Origin: Bradyrhizobium sp. dw_411
GTDB lineage: Bacteria; Pseudomonadota; Alphaproteobacteria; Rhizobiales; Xanthobacteraceae
NCBI RefSeq assembly: GCF_018449695.1
Contig: NZ_JAAVUY010000001.1
Coordinates: forward strand, 310,001 to 374,000
DNA: 64,000 bases
Reading direction: 5' to 3'
The position numbers and the translations under genes were made by a program. Positions 38,361 through 48,372 of the stretch are shown one piece after another (the stretch's first letter is position 1; each line of letters begins with the position of its first letter). The notes under the pieces were generated by a model. That model was not told where the DNA came from. It ran no database searches and worked only from the letters and a program-made list of their open reading frames with translations.

Positions 38361-38415
38361 CCGGTTCAAGAAAACGCGTCAAATCAGAAGATTAGAGCTT
38401 GGTTCTATCCGGGTC
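38361..38415. repeat. partial copy of rhizobial dispersed repeat
   Basis: CCGGTTCAAGAAAACGCGTC followed by AAATC and ATTAGAGC corresponds to the 3' part of the element at 6561-6640. It lies in the short spacer between hemD and the mitofilin-like gene. Confidence 0.6.
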
Positions 38416-38476
38416 AGGCTCTACGAGAGCGGGCCGATTCTGGTAGAGTTGGCTGGAGCCAAAGAGGAACCGCGGA

Positions 38477-39613
38477 ATGGACGAAGACAGGCCCGAAGAC
38501 ACCACGCTGTCGCCGGATTCGGGCCGCGCCAAGCGCGCGCCGCCGACCATCGACCTCGAAGCCTCGGAAGTCTCAGGAGAAACCAAGGGAGCCGGCGCCG
38601 CAACGGATACGGCGCCGCCGCCCCGGCCATCGCGCCCATGGCTTTCGGCCGCGACCGCCACATCGGCGGTGACCGGCGCCGTCACGGCCGCGGTGGTGAT
38701 TGCGGCGGCCTGGTATCTGGGATGGCCGGGTGAGGCAGCGGCGCCATCGGCCGCACCGCAAGCCAATACGGCCGCGATCGACACGCTGACGTCACGCGTC
38801 GCCGATATCGAATCCAAATCGGCCAAGCCTCCGGTCACTGCACCCGATCCGGCGGCCGCGGCGCGAATCGAAGCGCTGGAGAAAACCATTGTGGCGCTGC
38901 GCAGCGAAATCGCCGGCGCCCGCGCGCAATCCGAAAAGCTTAGCTCCGACGTCAATGCGGTGAAGTCAGCGCCGCGCGAAGCCGCAGCGCCGCCGGATCT
39001 CAGCGCGATCAACGAGCGCCTCAGCCAGATCGAGCGCGCCACCCGTGCCGAAAGCGCCGAGATCGCCCGGCAAAGCGCCAAGCCCGTGGACGATACCGGG
39101 CTTCGCCGTGTCGTGGTGGCATCGATGCTCGATGTCGCGGTCCGGCAGGGTGAGCCTTTCGCCGCCGCGCTGACCGCGGCGAAATCGCTTGCAACAGAAG
39201 CAAATGCACTCAAGCCGCTCGATGAATTCGCCACGTCCGGCGTGCCGAGTGCTGCGATTCTCAGCCGCGAATTGTTGACGCTGGTGCCGAAACTGTCGCC
39301 GCCGGCACCGGAAATGGCCACCACCGGGGCCGGGATTGTCGATCGCCTGCAGGCCGGCGCGGCAAAGCTGATTCGCATCGAGCGCACCGACGCTGTCGGC
39401 ACCGACCGTGGCGCCATCGTCGCGCGGGTGACGGCCGCGGCGCTGCGCAATGATTCCGCCGAGGCCCGGCGCGAATTGAATACGCTGGCGCCGGCCGATC
39501 GCGCGGCGGCGCAGCCCTGGCTGGACAAGGCCGATCAGCGTGATGCGGCGCTCGCCGCCTCGCGTCAATTCGCGGCCGACGCCATGACGGCGCTCGCCAA
39601 ACCGGCGCCATAG
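38477..39613 (+). CDS. mitofilin-like inner-membrane protein (COG4223)
   Basis: 378 residues. A disordered acidic/proline-rich N-terminus (about 50 residues) precedes one membrane helix (AVTGAVTAAVVIAAAWYLG, about residues 57-75). A long coiled-coil region follows (IDTLTSRVADIESK, ALEKTIVALRSEIAGARAQ) and a C-terminal helical domain resembles mitofilin/Mic60 (LLTLVPKL, AAQPWLDKA). Alphaproteobacterial relatives shape intracytoplasmic membranes. It belongs to the hemD-HemY-like operon, seven bases before the next gene. Confidence 0.88.
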   Translation: MDEDRPEDTTLSPDSGRAKRAPPTIDLEASEVSGETKGAGAATDTAPPPRPSRPWLSAATATSAVTGAVTAAVVIAAAWYLGWPGEAAAPSAAPQANTAAIDTLTSRVADIESKSAKPPVTAPDPAAAARIEALEKTIVALRSEIAGARAQSEKLSSDVNAVKSAPREAAAPPDLSAINERLSQIERATRAESAEIARQSAKPVDDTGLRRVVVASMLDVAVRQGEPFAAALTAAKSLATEANALKPLDEFATSGVPSAAILSRELLTLVPKLSPPAPEMATTGAGIVDRLQAGAAKLIRIERTDAVGTDRGAIVARVTAAALRNDSAEARRELNTLAPADRAAAQPWLDKADQRDAALAASRQFAADAMTALAKPAP

Positions 39614-39620
39614 GATTTCG

Positions 39621-41366
39621 ATGTACCGGATCATTCTGTTTTTGGTGTTGATCGCGCTCGCAGGCTGGGGCGCATCGTGGGTGGCCGATCAGCCCGGCGA
39701 GGTCTTGATATCGTGGAGCGGTGGGAAAGCGCATCCCTCCTTGCCGGTGTTCGTGCTGTTGGTCGGCATTGTCGTTGTCGCGTCGATTCTGGCGTGGACG
39801 ATATTGCTTGCGTTCTGGCGCCTGCCGGAGCGTCTCAGGCGCAACCGGCGCGAACGGCGCCGCGCGCGGGGCCGTAACGCGATCACGCAAGGGTTGCTCG
39901 CGGTCGGCCATGGCGATTCCTCCGCTGCGCGCCAGCATGCCGATGTCGCACGCCGCCATGCCGCGGATGATCCGCTGGCGCTGCTGCTGCACGCGCAATC
40001 CGCGCAGCTCGATGGCGATCGCGTCGGCGCGCGAAAGGCGTTTCACGCGATGGCCGAGCGTCCGGACACAAGATTGCTGGGCCTGCGCGGCCTGTTCATC
40101 GAAGCCCAGCGCGCCGACGATCCGGTCGCGGCGGTCGGGATCGCGGAAGAAGCGCTGAAACTGTCGCCGGCGTCGACCTGGGCTTCGCAAGCGGTATTGG
40201 GATTTCGCTGCGCCAAGGGCGACTGGAACGGTGCGCTGGCGATCCTCGACAATAATCTCGCCTCGGGTCTGCTCGACAAGCCGGTCTATCGGCGCCAACG
40301 CGGTGTGTTGCTGACCGCGCGTGCGTTGGATCTTGAAAAGGTGGATCGTGATCTATCGCGTGAAAGCGTGATGGAGGCGATAAAGCTCGCGCCGACTTTG
40401 GTCCCGGCCGCGGTACTCGCCAGCAAATATCAAAGCGAGGCGCATCAGGTGCGCCGTTCGATGCGCATTGTGGAAGCAGCATGGCTCGCGCATCCGCATC
40501 CTGACCTTGCCGACGCGTACGCGCATGTGAAGCTCGGCGATTCCGCGCGGCAGCGGCTGGTGCGGGTCGAGACGCTGGCCGCGAAGGCGCCGGGTCATCT
40601 CGAGGGCGCGCTTGCGGTGGCGCGCGCCGCGATCGATGCGACAGAATTTGCGCGCGCGCGCGAGGCGCTGGCGCCGTTCGTTGCGGCGCCGACCCAGCGG
40701 GTTGCGATGCTGATGGCGGAAATCGAGCGCACCGAACATGGCGACAGCGGCCGGGCGCGGGCCTGGACCTTGCGCGCGGTGCGCGCGCTGCACGATCCGG
40801 TGTGGACCGCGGACGGTTATGTCAGCGATCGCTGGCGGCCGGTGTCGCCGGTATCCGGCCGGCTCGATGCGTTTCAGTGGCAGATGCCGCTGGCGGCCTT
40901 GCCGTCGGACAAAAATGCCGCGATTGAATCTTCGCCGTTCGAGGAGGCGATGCTCGCCGCCGCCCCGCGCCGCGTCGAGCCGCCGCGAGAGGTCGTGCAG
41001 GAATCCCCGCTGGAAGTTCCGCCCCCGGCTGCGCAGGACAATGTGCCGGTGAGTTCGACGCCAAAGCCCGCGATCGAGCCGGCGCCCGTTGTTGCGCCGA
41101 TTCCCGCGGAGCCCGTGCCCGCGCCGCCGCCGACCGAGGCGGTTCCTGCTGCAGCCCCGCCGCTGTTCCGGGCGCGGCAGGATATCCCGAAAGTCGCCGA
41201 CAAACCCGCTCTTGCGAGCATTCCCGCAGTGATTCCCATCATCCGGGCGCCCGACGATCCGGGAATCGACGATGAGGCGGTCAGCGACGAATTCGCCGAC
41301 CAGATCAACCCGCCGCCGGGTCAGACCGGCGGCTGGCGCGGCTTCCTGTCCCGCTGGGGGAATTGA
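39621..41366 (+). CDS. HemY N-terminal domain/TPR membrane protein
   Basis: 581 residues. Two N-terminal membrane helices (MYRIILFLVLIALAGWGASWV, VFVLLVGIVVVASILAWTIL) and the DQPGEVLISW strand define the HemY_N domain. A TPR-type middle (AITQGLLAVGHGDSSAARQHADVA and following) is followed by a disordered Pro/Ala-rich tail of about 170 residues. This is not the HemY protoporphyrinogen oxidase. The operon context suggests a haem-related or envelope scaffolding role that has not been established. Confidence 0.88.
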   Translation: MYRIILFLVLIALAGWGASWVADQPGEVLISWSGGKAHPSLPVFVLLVGIVVVASILAWTILLAFWRLPERLRRNRRERRRARGRNAITQGLLAVGHGDSSAARQHADVARRHAADDPLALLLHAQSAQLDGDRVGARKAFHAMAERPDTRLLGLRGLFIEAQRADDPVAAVGIAEEALKLSPASTWASQAVLGFRCAKGDWNGALAILDNNLASGLLDKPVYRRQRGVLLTARALDLEKVDRDLSRESVMEAIKLAPTLVPAAVLASKYQSEAHQVRRSMRIVEAAWLAHPHPDLADAYAHVKLGDSARQRLVRVETLAAKAPGHLEGALAVARAAIDATEFARAREALAPFVAAPTQRVAMLMAEIERTEHGDSGRARAWTLRAVRALHDPVWTADGYVSDRWRPVSPVSGRLDAFQWQMPLAALPSDKNAAIESSPFEEAMLAAAPRRVEPPREVVQESPLEVPPPAAQDNVPVSSTPKPAIEPAPVVAPIPAEPVPAPPPTEAVPAAAPPLFRARQDIPKVADKPALASIPAVIPIIRAPDDPGIDDEAVSDEFADQINPPPGQTGGWRGFLSRWGN

Positions 41367-41384
41367 AGCATTTTCCAGCAAAAG

Positions 41385-41418
41385 CCTGCCTGAGACGGCT
41401 TCGGGCAGGTGTGTTTTT
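41385..41418 (+). terminator. intrinsic terminator after HemY-like gene
   Basis: CCTGCC at 41385-41390 pairs with GGCAGG at 41404-41409, with further GA/TC pairing inside, followed by a TTTTT run at 41413-41417. It closes the hemD operon. Confidence 0.75.
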
Positions 41419-41491
41419 CTTGCAAAATCAGGCGTTGCCCGATATCAGGTGCACGCGTTTTCAGGCAGTTTCTGAGCGCACTGTTTGGTCC

Positions 41492-41567
41492 GCCGCAATA
41501 GCTCAGTTGGTAGAGCACGTCATTCGTAATGACGGGGTCACAGGTTCGAGTCCTGTTTGCGGCACCA
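41492..41567 (+). tRNA. tRNA-Thr (anticodon CGT)
   Basis: GCCGCAA acceptor pairs with TTGCGGC, D-arm GCTCAGTTGGTAGAGC, anticodon arm CGTCA-TTCGTAA-TGACG with anticodon CGT, T-arm CAGGTTCGAGTCCTG, encoded CCA at 41565-41567. A complete canonical tRNA. Confidence 0.97.
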
Positions 41568-41641
41568 ACGGCGGCGCCTCGAATCCACGTCCACGAGCGG
41601 CTGACATTCGCAGGCGGTTACCCGCCACCCTTTATCATCAT

Positions 41642-41980
41642 CTTATCATCATCGATGAAGTTGCCCCGGAAGACGTGAGGGCAACCGATGATGTCGACCT
41701 TGCCCGATATCCGAATTGGGCGGAGCTGCAGGTGCGGCTCTGTGAAAAAGAGTTTTCGGAGTCGCAGGACGACACGGTCATCTACCGGATACGGCTCGGT
41801 GACCGTCGGTATGCAAAAGGAATCGCAACCGCGATCGCTTGTCCGCTAACCGACACGCTCGTCATACTACGCCTGACGCCAAGGCTGTTCGTAGCAACGA
41901 AGCTGGACGCCTGTCTCGGTCGTGGTCGGCGCAACCTTCTCGCGAGGCGTGATATCGAGACATCCCTTGATCGTCGATAG
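41642..41980 (+). pseudogene. remnant of AbiEii-type nucleotidyltransferase
   Basis: The frame encodes VRATDDVDLARYPNWAELQ, then YRIRLGDRRYAKGIATAIA, then LRLTPRLFVATKLDACLGRGR and ARRDIETSLDRR. Spacing and residues match a family of nucleotidyltransferase-like proteins (RxTxDVD ... PxxFxATKLEAFxGRGxxDxxxSxDxED). The N-terminal glycine-rich part before RATDDVD is missing, as is a stretch in the middle (the usual vDVMPxD and SNRWY region), and no ribosome site is seen. It starts 75 bases after tRNA-Thr. Family assignment is from memory of the motif. Confidence 0.6.
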
Positions 41981-42027
41981 CCCGGCCATGATCGCCAGGC
42001 TGTTTCATAAATTCCTTAGACAGTTCA

Positions 42028-42118
42028 ATAAATTGGCGGGTTTTACAGAGATTTTAAATGTCGGAATAATATTTAAATTGATTTAATTCTAAATGTTAAT
42101 TAAAAATCTTTTTTGTTT
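42028..42118 (+). promoter_or_regulatory. AT-rich island upstream of giant surface protein gene
   Basis: Roughly 90 bases dominated by A and T (TTTTAAATGTCGG, AATATTTAAATTGATTTAATT, TAATTAAAAATC landmarks) in an otherwise GC-rich window, ending 46 bases before the start codon. In alphaproteobacteria such patches are typical targets of MucR/Ros zinc-finger repressors and H-NS-like silencers, and often precede surface polysaccharide or adhesin genes. The regulator is inferred. Confidence 0.6.
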
Positions 42119-42163
42119 GCCATCACAGGCGATCTGATTGCCGTCGTGGAGAGGGAAAGCGCT

Positions 42164-45100
42164 ATGGGCGCTCCGATAAAGCAAGACAAGTTTCAGAAAG
42201 CCAAGAAAACAAACGAAATACTCAGCGACGGGCGTTTCAACTTGCGCCTCCTGCCGCTCGGGAGCGCGGCGAGATCTCCATCCGATCCGGACAACGCCTC
42301 CGCGCAGCTCGCGACGGTCCCGGAATTGATGTCGGTCCATGCCATGGCTTCTGCCGGGTTTACGGCCCCTCTGGTGGCGAGCCCATCGTTTGCAGCGCCG
42401 GGCAGTTTCGTGGCGGCGCCTGCAGCAGTCGATGTCGTCCCGCCAGAGACTCCGGCAGCGCCCCGCCTCATTCAAGCTTCCGCAGATCTTAATACCGCCC
42501 CCGCTTCGGCGGACCCGACCTCCCCTGTCCTGATCCTCGCTTCGGCGCCATCCGGCGGCGGTTCTGTGATGCCGATGGCGACGCAGCCCTTGCCGATAGC
42601 AACGCCTGTCTTGTGTTGCGGTGTGTGCGGGTTCTATCAATGCCCGACGCAGGTCATGCTGACTGGCAATGGACTCGCCGGACAGATCACTGGCAGCCCA
42701 CCCTTGTTTACCAACGTTGCCATGCCGGTCTCGACACAACTGGTCGGCGGAACCGCAGCTAACACTTTCTCGACGCAACTGGTCGGCGGAACCGCAGCCA
42801 GCAGCGGCTACCCGACCGGCAGCGGTCACACCTCCGGCGATTTCGGCATCCTTGGGGGCGCGGTCACGGACACGACCGTAGCACAGGCAGCGGCGCAACA
42901 GGCCGCCGTCGCGGCATCGCTGCAGGGCGTGCAAAACCTCAATCCCATCGTCCTCGAAAACATGAAGCCCGGAAATCCCGAAAGCGAGTGGGGTATCGAC
43001 GGAGCGGGCGACAGCAATATCGAAGGCTTCGCCACCGACATCAGCGTCAACCACGGTTCGCCGATCAGCTTCAAGATCAACACGAATTCAACAGACTACC
43101 GGATCGATATCTACCGCCTCGGCTATTACGGCGGCCTGGGCGCGCGCAAGGTCGATACGATCGAGCACACCGGATTGCAGACGCAGCCCGACCCGCTTGT
43201 CGACCCCACGACAGGCTTGGTCGACGCCGGCAACTGGTCGGTTTCTGCAACCTGGAACGTTCCGGCGGACGCGGTCTCGGGCGTTTATATCGCCAAGTTG
43301 ACGCGCCTCGACGGCACGGCCGGCGAGAACCAGATTCCCTTCATCGTGCGCGACGATTCCAGCACCAGCGACATAGTCTTCCAGACCAGCGACGAGACCT
43401 GGCAGGCCTACAACGGCTGGGGCATCGCTAATTTCTACGGCGGCGAGGGGCCTGCTACCGGCCAGGGTGGCGGGCGCGCCTATGAGGTCAGCTATAATCG
43501 TCCGATCGACACGCGCGGCGGCATCGGCACCGCCGCCGGGCCGCAGGACTACCTGTTCGGCGCGGAATATTCCTCGATCTCGTGGCTCGAGGAGAACGGC
43601 TACGACGTTTCCTACATGTCTGGCATCGATGTCGACCGCTACGGCAGCTTGCTCCTGAACCATAAGGTTTTCGTGGATTCCGGTCACGACGAATATTGGA
43701 CGGAAAACCAGCGGAACAACGTCCAGGCCGCGCGGGACGCCGGCGTCAACCTGGAATTCTGGAGCGGCAACGAGATGTACTGGGAGACGCGGTTGGCTCC
43801 CAGCATCAGCAGCGGCCAGACCGATGACCGCACGCTGGTATCCTACAAGGAAACCTGGGCCAACGAGGACATCGACCCGAGCAGTCAGTGGACCGGTACG
43901 TTCCGTGACCCGCGCTTCCCTTCGCAAACCGGCGCTGGAACCCCCGAGAACAGCCTCACGGGACAATTGTTCACGGTCGACGACACGCGATCCACCATCG
44001 GCCTGAAATCGATCACGGTCCCCTACGACGACGCCAATCTCCGATTCTGGCGCAACACCAGCGTCGCCAATCTGCAACCCGGTCAGACGGCGACCCTGAC
44101 CCAGAATTATCTGGGTTACGAATGGGACACCACGCCGGACAACGGCTTCGATCCCGCCGGTCTGGTCCAGCTTTCGTCGACCACGCTGGACGTCAATTCC
44201 TATCTTCTCGACTATGGCAACACCACGGGGAACGGAACCGCGACCCACTCGCTGAGCCTGTACCGGGCGCCGTCCGGCGCGTTGGTTTTCGGCGCGGGCA
44301 CCGTCTATTGGTCTTGGGGGCTGAGCGACAATCACGACCTTGAGGCAACGCCGACCGACAGCCGCGTACAGCAGGCGATGGTCAACCTGTTCGCCGACAT
44401 GGGGGTGCAACCCCAAACGTTGCAGTCGGGCCTTATCAAGGGCACGCCGAGTACGGACCATACACCGCCCGTCTCGACAATTAAGCCGATCGGAAACGTC
44501 AACGCAGGTAGCGTGGTCACCGTTTCCGGAACGGCGTCTGATGTCGGCGGCGTGATCGCGGGCGTCGAGGTTTCGACCGACGGCGGTGCGAGCTGGCACC
44601 CAGCGACGGGAGACGAAAATTGGACCTATAGCTGGTCGCCGCAGGTCCCGGGCCCGGTGACCGTCCAGTCGCGCGCCGTCGACGACAGCATTAATCTCGA
44701 GACACCGTCTGCCGGACAAACCGTCACGGTTGGAGCCTTCCCATATCTGACTGTATTTCCTGGAAGCGATATTCCGGCCGTGGTCAACACCACGGACGCG
44801 TCGGCCGTCGAACTCGGCCTGCAATTCTCGTCATCGGTGGCGGGAACCGTAACGGGCGTGCGCTTTTATAAGAGTAGCCAGGACATCGGCGTGCACACGG
44901 GCGAGTTGTGGTCGAGCACTGGAACGCTGCTTGCGACCGTGACCTTCAGCAATGAGACGGCAAGCGGCTGGCAATCCGCGAGTTTCTCCAGTCCGGTGAC
45001 CATCACGCCGGGTCAGACCTATACGGTGTCTTACCACACCAATACGGGACATTATTCCAATACCGATGAGTTCTTCACCTCCCCGGTCAAGAGCGGGCCG

Positions 45101-48100
45101 CTAACGGCAGCCGCCGGCGTCTTCGCCTATTCGACCACGAGCCAATTTCCGACGGGCACCTATAATTCCTCGAATTTCTGGGTCGATGTGATGTTCAACC
45201 CCGCAGCAGGGGTTACAAACCATGCGCCAACGGCCGTTGCGGACACTGGCTTGACCGGAGCCCAGAACGCGGCCGTCGTCATCGCGGCGTCGCAGCTCCT
45301 CGCCAACGATTCCGATTTGGACGGCGACATCCTTTCGATCACTTCGGTGAGCGCGGCCTCGCACGGGACCGTCGCTCTCACCGCGCAATCCAATCCGCAG
45401 AATTCGATCATCACTTTCACGCCGGACGCCGGCTACACCGGCGCGGCATCGTTCTCCTACACGATCGCGGACGGGCGCGGAGGCACCTCCACTGCTCAGG
45501 TGAGCCTGACGATCCAGGCCGCAGGCAGTGCGTCATATAGTCTGTTCTCGATCGCGAACATTCCGGCCGGCACTGGAAACGACAACATACCGGTCGAGCT
45601 TGGCGTGAAGTTCACCGCCACGGCGGCGGGACAGGTGACAGCGCTGAAGTTCTATCGCTCGGCCAGCGACACCGGACCCGACGTGCTCGATCTCTGGAGC
45701 GCGACGGGCACGAATCTCGCCAGCGTCACCTTCACCAACACCAGCGCCAGCGGTTGGCAGACGGTGGCCCTGTCGACGCCGGTCAGGATCTCGGCCAACA
45801 CGACCTATGTCGTCTCCTACCACACCACCGGCGCCTATGTGGCGACCGCCAATTACTTCACCAGCGCGGTCAACAGCGGCCCGCTCTCGGCGATCGCGGC
45901 CTCCAACGGCGTCTATACTTATGGCGGGACCAGCACGGCCGGCGTGTTTCCTTCGGGCACATTTAACGCGAGCAATTATTGGGCGGATGTCGCGTTCACG
46001 CCGCTCGGCGGATCGAACACCGCGCCGACGGCAGTCGCGGACACCGGCAGCGCCACGGAGAAGGGCGGCGTCGCCAATGGTATTGCCGGATCGACGGCCA
46101 CCGGCAACGTGCTCACTAACGATACCGATCCCGACGCCGGCGACACCAAGACCGTCACCGCGGTCAATTTTGGAGCCACCGCAGGTGTGCTCGGCACGTC
46201 ACTGACCGGCGCGCATGGTGGCCTCCTCCTCAATGCCGACGGCACCTACACCTATACGATCAACGAGACCGACGCTGCGGTCCAGGCGCTGCGGCTCCCC
46301 ACCGATACACTGACCGATACGTTCAACTACACGATGAGCGACGCTGCCGGCGCGACATCCTCGACGACGTTGACCGTCACCATCCACGGCGCCAATGACG
46401 CACCGGTGCTGGCGGCCCAGACCGCGCAGCAGTCGGCCGTTATCGGCCAAGCCTATTCCTTCACGTTGCCGACCGGGACCTTCACCGATGTCGACAGTGG
46501 TGACAGCCTGACCTATGTCGCGACCGATTCGACAGGCGCGGCGCTGCCGAGCTGGCTCAGCTTCAACGCCACGACGCGCGCCTTCACCGGGACGCCGAGC
46601 GCTGCCAATGCTGGCACCGTCGCCGTCAAGGTCACCGCGACCGATGCCGCCGGCCTCTCCGCCAGCGAAATCTTCAACCTGAACGTCTCGACCCAGACTT
46701 ACAGCCTGTTCAGCGCCTCGACGCCTGCGACGGCGCCAGGGTCCTTTGATGATGGTCAGCCGCTGGAACTGGGCGTGAAGTTCACCTCTTCGGCGGTGGG
46801 ACAGGTGACAGCGCTGAAGTTCTATCGCTCGGCCAGCGACAACGGACCGGACGTGCTCGACCTTTGGAGCGCGACGGGCACGAAGCTTGCCAGCGTGACC
46901 TTCAGCAATACCAGCGCCAGCGGCTGGCAGACGGTGGCCCTGGCGACGCCGGTCACGATCTCGGCCAACACGACCTATGTCGTCTCCTACCACACCACCG
47001 GCGCCTATGTGGCGACCGCCAATTACTTCACCAGCGCGGTCACGGGCGGCCCGCTCACGGCGATCGCAGCCTCCAACGGCGTCTATACTTATGGCGGGAC
47101 CAGCACAGCCGGCGTGTTTCCGTCGAGTTCGTGGAGCGCGAGCAATTATTGGGCGGATGTCGTATTCGCGACCGCAACCACGACCACGACCAACACCGCG
47201 CCGACGGCAGTCGCGGACACCGGCAGCGCCACGGAGAAGGGCGGCGTCGCCAATGGCATTGCCGGATCCGCGGCCACCGGCAACGTGCTCACCAACGATA
47301 CCGATCCCGACGCTGGCGATATCAAGATCGTCACCGCGGTCAATTTTGGAGCCACCGCGGGTGTGCTCGGCACGTCGCTGACCGGCGCGCATGGCGGACT
47401 CGTCCTCAACGCCGACGGCACCTACACCTATACGATCAACGAGACCGACGCCGCTGTCCAGGCGCTGCGGCTCCCCACCAACACGCTGACCGACACGTTC
47501 AACTACACGATGAGCGACGCCGCCGGCGCCACATCCTCGACGACGCTGACCGTCACCATCCACGGCGCCAATGACGCACCGGTGCTGGCGGTCCAGACGT
47601 CGGCGCAGTCGGCCGTCGTCGGCCAAGCCTACTCCTTCACGTTGCCGACCGGGACCTTCACCGATGTCGACAGTGGCGACAGCCTGACCTATGTCGCGAC
47701 CGATTCGACAGGCGCGGCACTGCCGACCTGGCTCAGCTTCAACGCCACGACGCACGCCTTCACCGGGACGCCGGCCGCGGCCGACGCCGGCACCGCTGCC
47801 GTCAAGGTCACCGCGACCGATGCCGCCGGCCTCTCTGCCAGCGAAACCTTCAACCTGAACGTCTCGACCGCGGCGTCCCAGAGTTTCAGCCTGTTCGACG
47901 CCTCAACGCCTGCGACGGCGCCGGGGTCCTTCAATGACGGTCTGCCGCTGGAATTGGGCGTGAAATTCACCTCTTCGACGGCGGGACAGGTAACGGCGCT
48001 GAAGTTCTATCGCTCGGCCAACGACAACGGACCGGACGTTCTCGACCTTTGGAGCGCGACGGGTACGAACCTTGCCAGCGTCACCTTCACCAACACCAGC

Positions 48101-48367
48101 GCCAGCGGTTGGCAGACGGTGGCCCTGGCGACGCCGGTCACGATCTCGGCCAACACGACCTATGTCGCCTCCTATCACACCACCGGTGCCTATGTGGCGA
48201 ACTCCAATTACTTCACCAGCGCGGCCACCAGCGGCCCGCTCACGGCGCCCAGTGGCTCCAACGGTGTCTACGCCTATGGTGGGACCAGCACGGCGGGTCT
48301 GTTCCCGTCGAGCAGCTTCAATTCCGCCAACTATTGGGCTGATCTGGTTTTCCATCCTGCAGCTTGA
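42164..48367 (+). CDS. giant modular protein: N,N-dimethylformamidase-like domain plus DUF4082/VCBS repeats
   Basis: 2067 residues from the ATG at 42164 (GGAGAGGGA upstream). Residues 1-255 are low-complexity with a duplicated [10 protein letters not shown]. Residues about 260-754 form an N,N-dimethylformamidase large-subunit-like domain with HDEYW (His508-Trp512) and GNEMYWE (Tyr539, Glu541). An Ig-like module follows (about 770-855), then DUF4082 no. 1 (859-1015), a cadherin-like module (1018-1120), and two units of DUF4082-VCBS-Ig/PIG of about 390 residues each. DUF4082 no. 4 ends the protein. No Sec signal or RTX nonapeptides are seen; VCBS repeats usually mark type I-secreted surface proteins. 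A metallochaperone-type GTPase follows after five bases. Confidence 0.85.
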   Translation: MGAPIKQDKFQKAKKTNEILSDGRFNLRLLPLGSAARSPSDPDNASAQLATVPELMSVHAMASAGFTAPLVASPSFAAPGSFVAAPAAVDVVPPETPAAPRLIQASADLNTAPASADPTSPVLILASAPSGGGSVMPMATQPLPIATPVLCCGVCGFYQCPTQVMLTGNGLAGQITGSPPLFTNVAMPVSTQLVGGTAANTFSTQLVGGTAASSGYPTGSGHTSGDFGILGGAVTDTTVAQAAAQQAAVAASLQGVQNLNPIVLENMKPGNPESEWGIDGAGDSNIEGFATDISVNHGSPISFKINTNSTDYRIDIYRLGYYGGLGARKVDTIEHTGLQTQPDPLVDPTTGLVDAGNWSVSATWNVPADAVSGVYIAKLTRLDGTAGENQIPFIVRDDSSTSDIVFQTSDETWQAYNGWGIANFYGGEGPATGQGGGRAYEVSYNRPIDTRGGIGTAAGPQDYLFGAEYSSISWLEENGYDVSYMSGIDVDRYGSLLLNHKVFVDSGHDEYWTENQRNNVQAARDAGVNLEFWSGNEMYWETRLAPSISSGQTDDRTLVSYKETWANEDIDPSSQWTGTFRDPRFPSQTGAGTPENSLTGQLFTVDDTRSTIGLKSITVPYDDANLRFWRNTSVANLQPGQTATLTQNYLGYEWDTTPDNGFDPAGLVQLSSTTLDVNSYLLDYGNTTGNGTATHSLSLYRAPSGALVFGAGTVYWSWGLSDNHDLEATPTDSRVQQAMVNLFADMGVQPQTLQSGLIKGTPSTDHTPPVSTIKPIGNVNAGSVVTVSGTASDVGGVIAGVEVSTDGGASWHPATGDENWTYSWSPQVPGPVTVQSRAVDDSINLETPSAGQTVTVGAFPYLTVFPGSDIPAVVNTTDASAVELGLQFSSSVAGTVTGVRFYKSSQDIGVHTGELWSSTGTLLATVTFSNETASGWQSASFSSPVTITPGQTYTVSYHTNTGHYSNTDEFFTSPVKSGPLTAAAGVFAYSTTSQFPTGTYNSSNFWVDVMFNPAAGVTNHAPTAVADTGLTGAQNAAVVIAASQLLANDSDLDGDILSITSVSAASHGTVALTAQSNPQNSIITFTPDAGYTGAASFSYTIADGRGGTSTAQVSLTIQAAGSASYSLFSIANIPAGTGNDNIPVELGVKFTATAAGQVTALKFYRSASDTGPDVLDLWSATGTNLASVTFTNTSASGWQTVALSTPVRISANTTYVVSYHTTGAYVATANYFTSAVNSGPLSAIAASNGVYTYGGTSTAGVFPSGTFNASNYWADVAFTPLGGSNTAPTAVADTGSATEKGGVANGIAGSTATGNVLTNDTDPDAGDTKTVTAVNFGATAGVLGTSLTGAHGGLLLNADGTYTYTINETDAAVQALRLPTDTLTDTFNYTMSDAAGATSSTTLTVTIHGANDAPVLAAQTAQQSAVIGQAYSFTLPTGTFTDVDSGDSLTYVATDSTGAALPSWLSFNATTRAFTGTPSAANAGTVAVKVTATDAAGLSASEIFNLNVSTQTYSLFSASTPATAPGSFDDGQPLELGVKFTSSAVGQVTALKFYRSASDNGPDVLDLWSATGTKLASVTFSNTSASGWQTVALATPVTISANTTYVVSYHTTGAYVATANYFTSAVTGGPLTAIAASNGVYTYGGTSTAGVFPSSSWSASNYWADVVFATATTTTTNTAPTAVADTGSATEKGGVANGIAGSAATGNVLTNDTDPDAGDIKIVTAVNFGATAGVLGTSLTGAHGGLVLNADGTYTYTINETDAAVQALRLPTNTLTDTFNYTMSDAAGATSSTTLTVTIHGANDAPVLAVQTSAQSAVVGQAYSFTLPTGTFTDVDSGDSLTYVATDSTGAALPTWLSFNATTHAFTGTPAAADAGTAAVKVTATDAAGLSASETFNLNVSTAASQSFSLFDASTPATAPGSFNDGLPLELGVKFTSSTAGQVTALKFYRSANDNGPDVLDLWSATGTNLASVTFTNTSASGWQTVALATPVTISANTTYVASYHTTGAYVANSNYFTSAATSGPLTAPSGSNGVYAYGGTSTAGLFPSSSFNSANYWADLVFHPAA
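45631..48361 (+). repeat. tandem DUF4082-VCBS-PIG coding repeats
   Basis: The landmark ACAGGTGACAGCGCTGAAGT occurs at 45631 and again at 46801, and as ACAGGTAACGGCGCTGAAGT at 47986, giving periods of 1170 and 1185 bases, both multiples of three. The copies are close to identical over hundreds of bases. The last copy stops after the DUF4082 part. Repeats this similar are prone to in-frame recombination and to assembly collapse. Confidence 0.92.
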
Positions 48368-48372
48368 GAGCC

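Noticed and set aside
41492..41567. att site for an integrated island at tRNA-Thr
   Set aside because: I looked for a second copy of the tRNA 3' end further along and found none, and there is no integrase gene. An old, eroded insertion remains possible.
41985..42163. Zur box upstream of the giant gene/GTPase pair
   Set aside because: I saw no ATAACAT-type inverted repeat. The region is simply AT-rich.
43088..47755. long minus-strand open frames inside the giant gene
   Set aside because: They follow the codon structure and repeats of the plus-strand protein, have very biased composition (Arg, Gly, Asp rich) and no recognisable domains.
42164..48367. RTX toxin
   Set aside because: No GGxGxDxUx nonapeptide repeats are present and there are no hlyB/hlyD-like genes nearby. 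Only VCBS-type repeats were seen.
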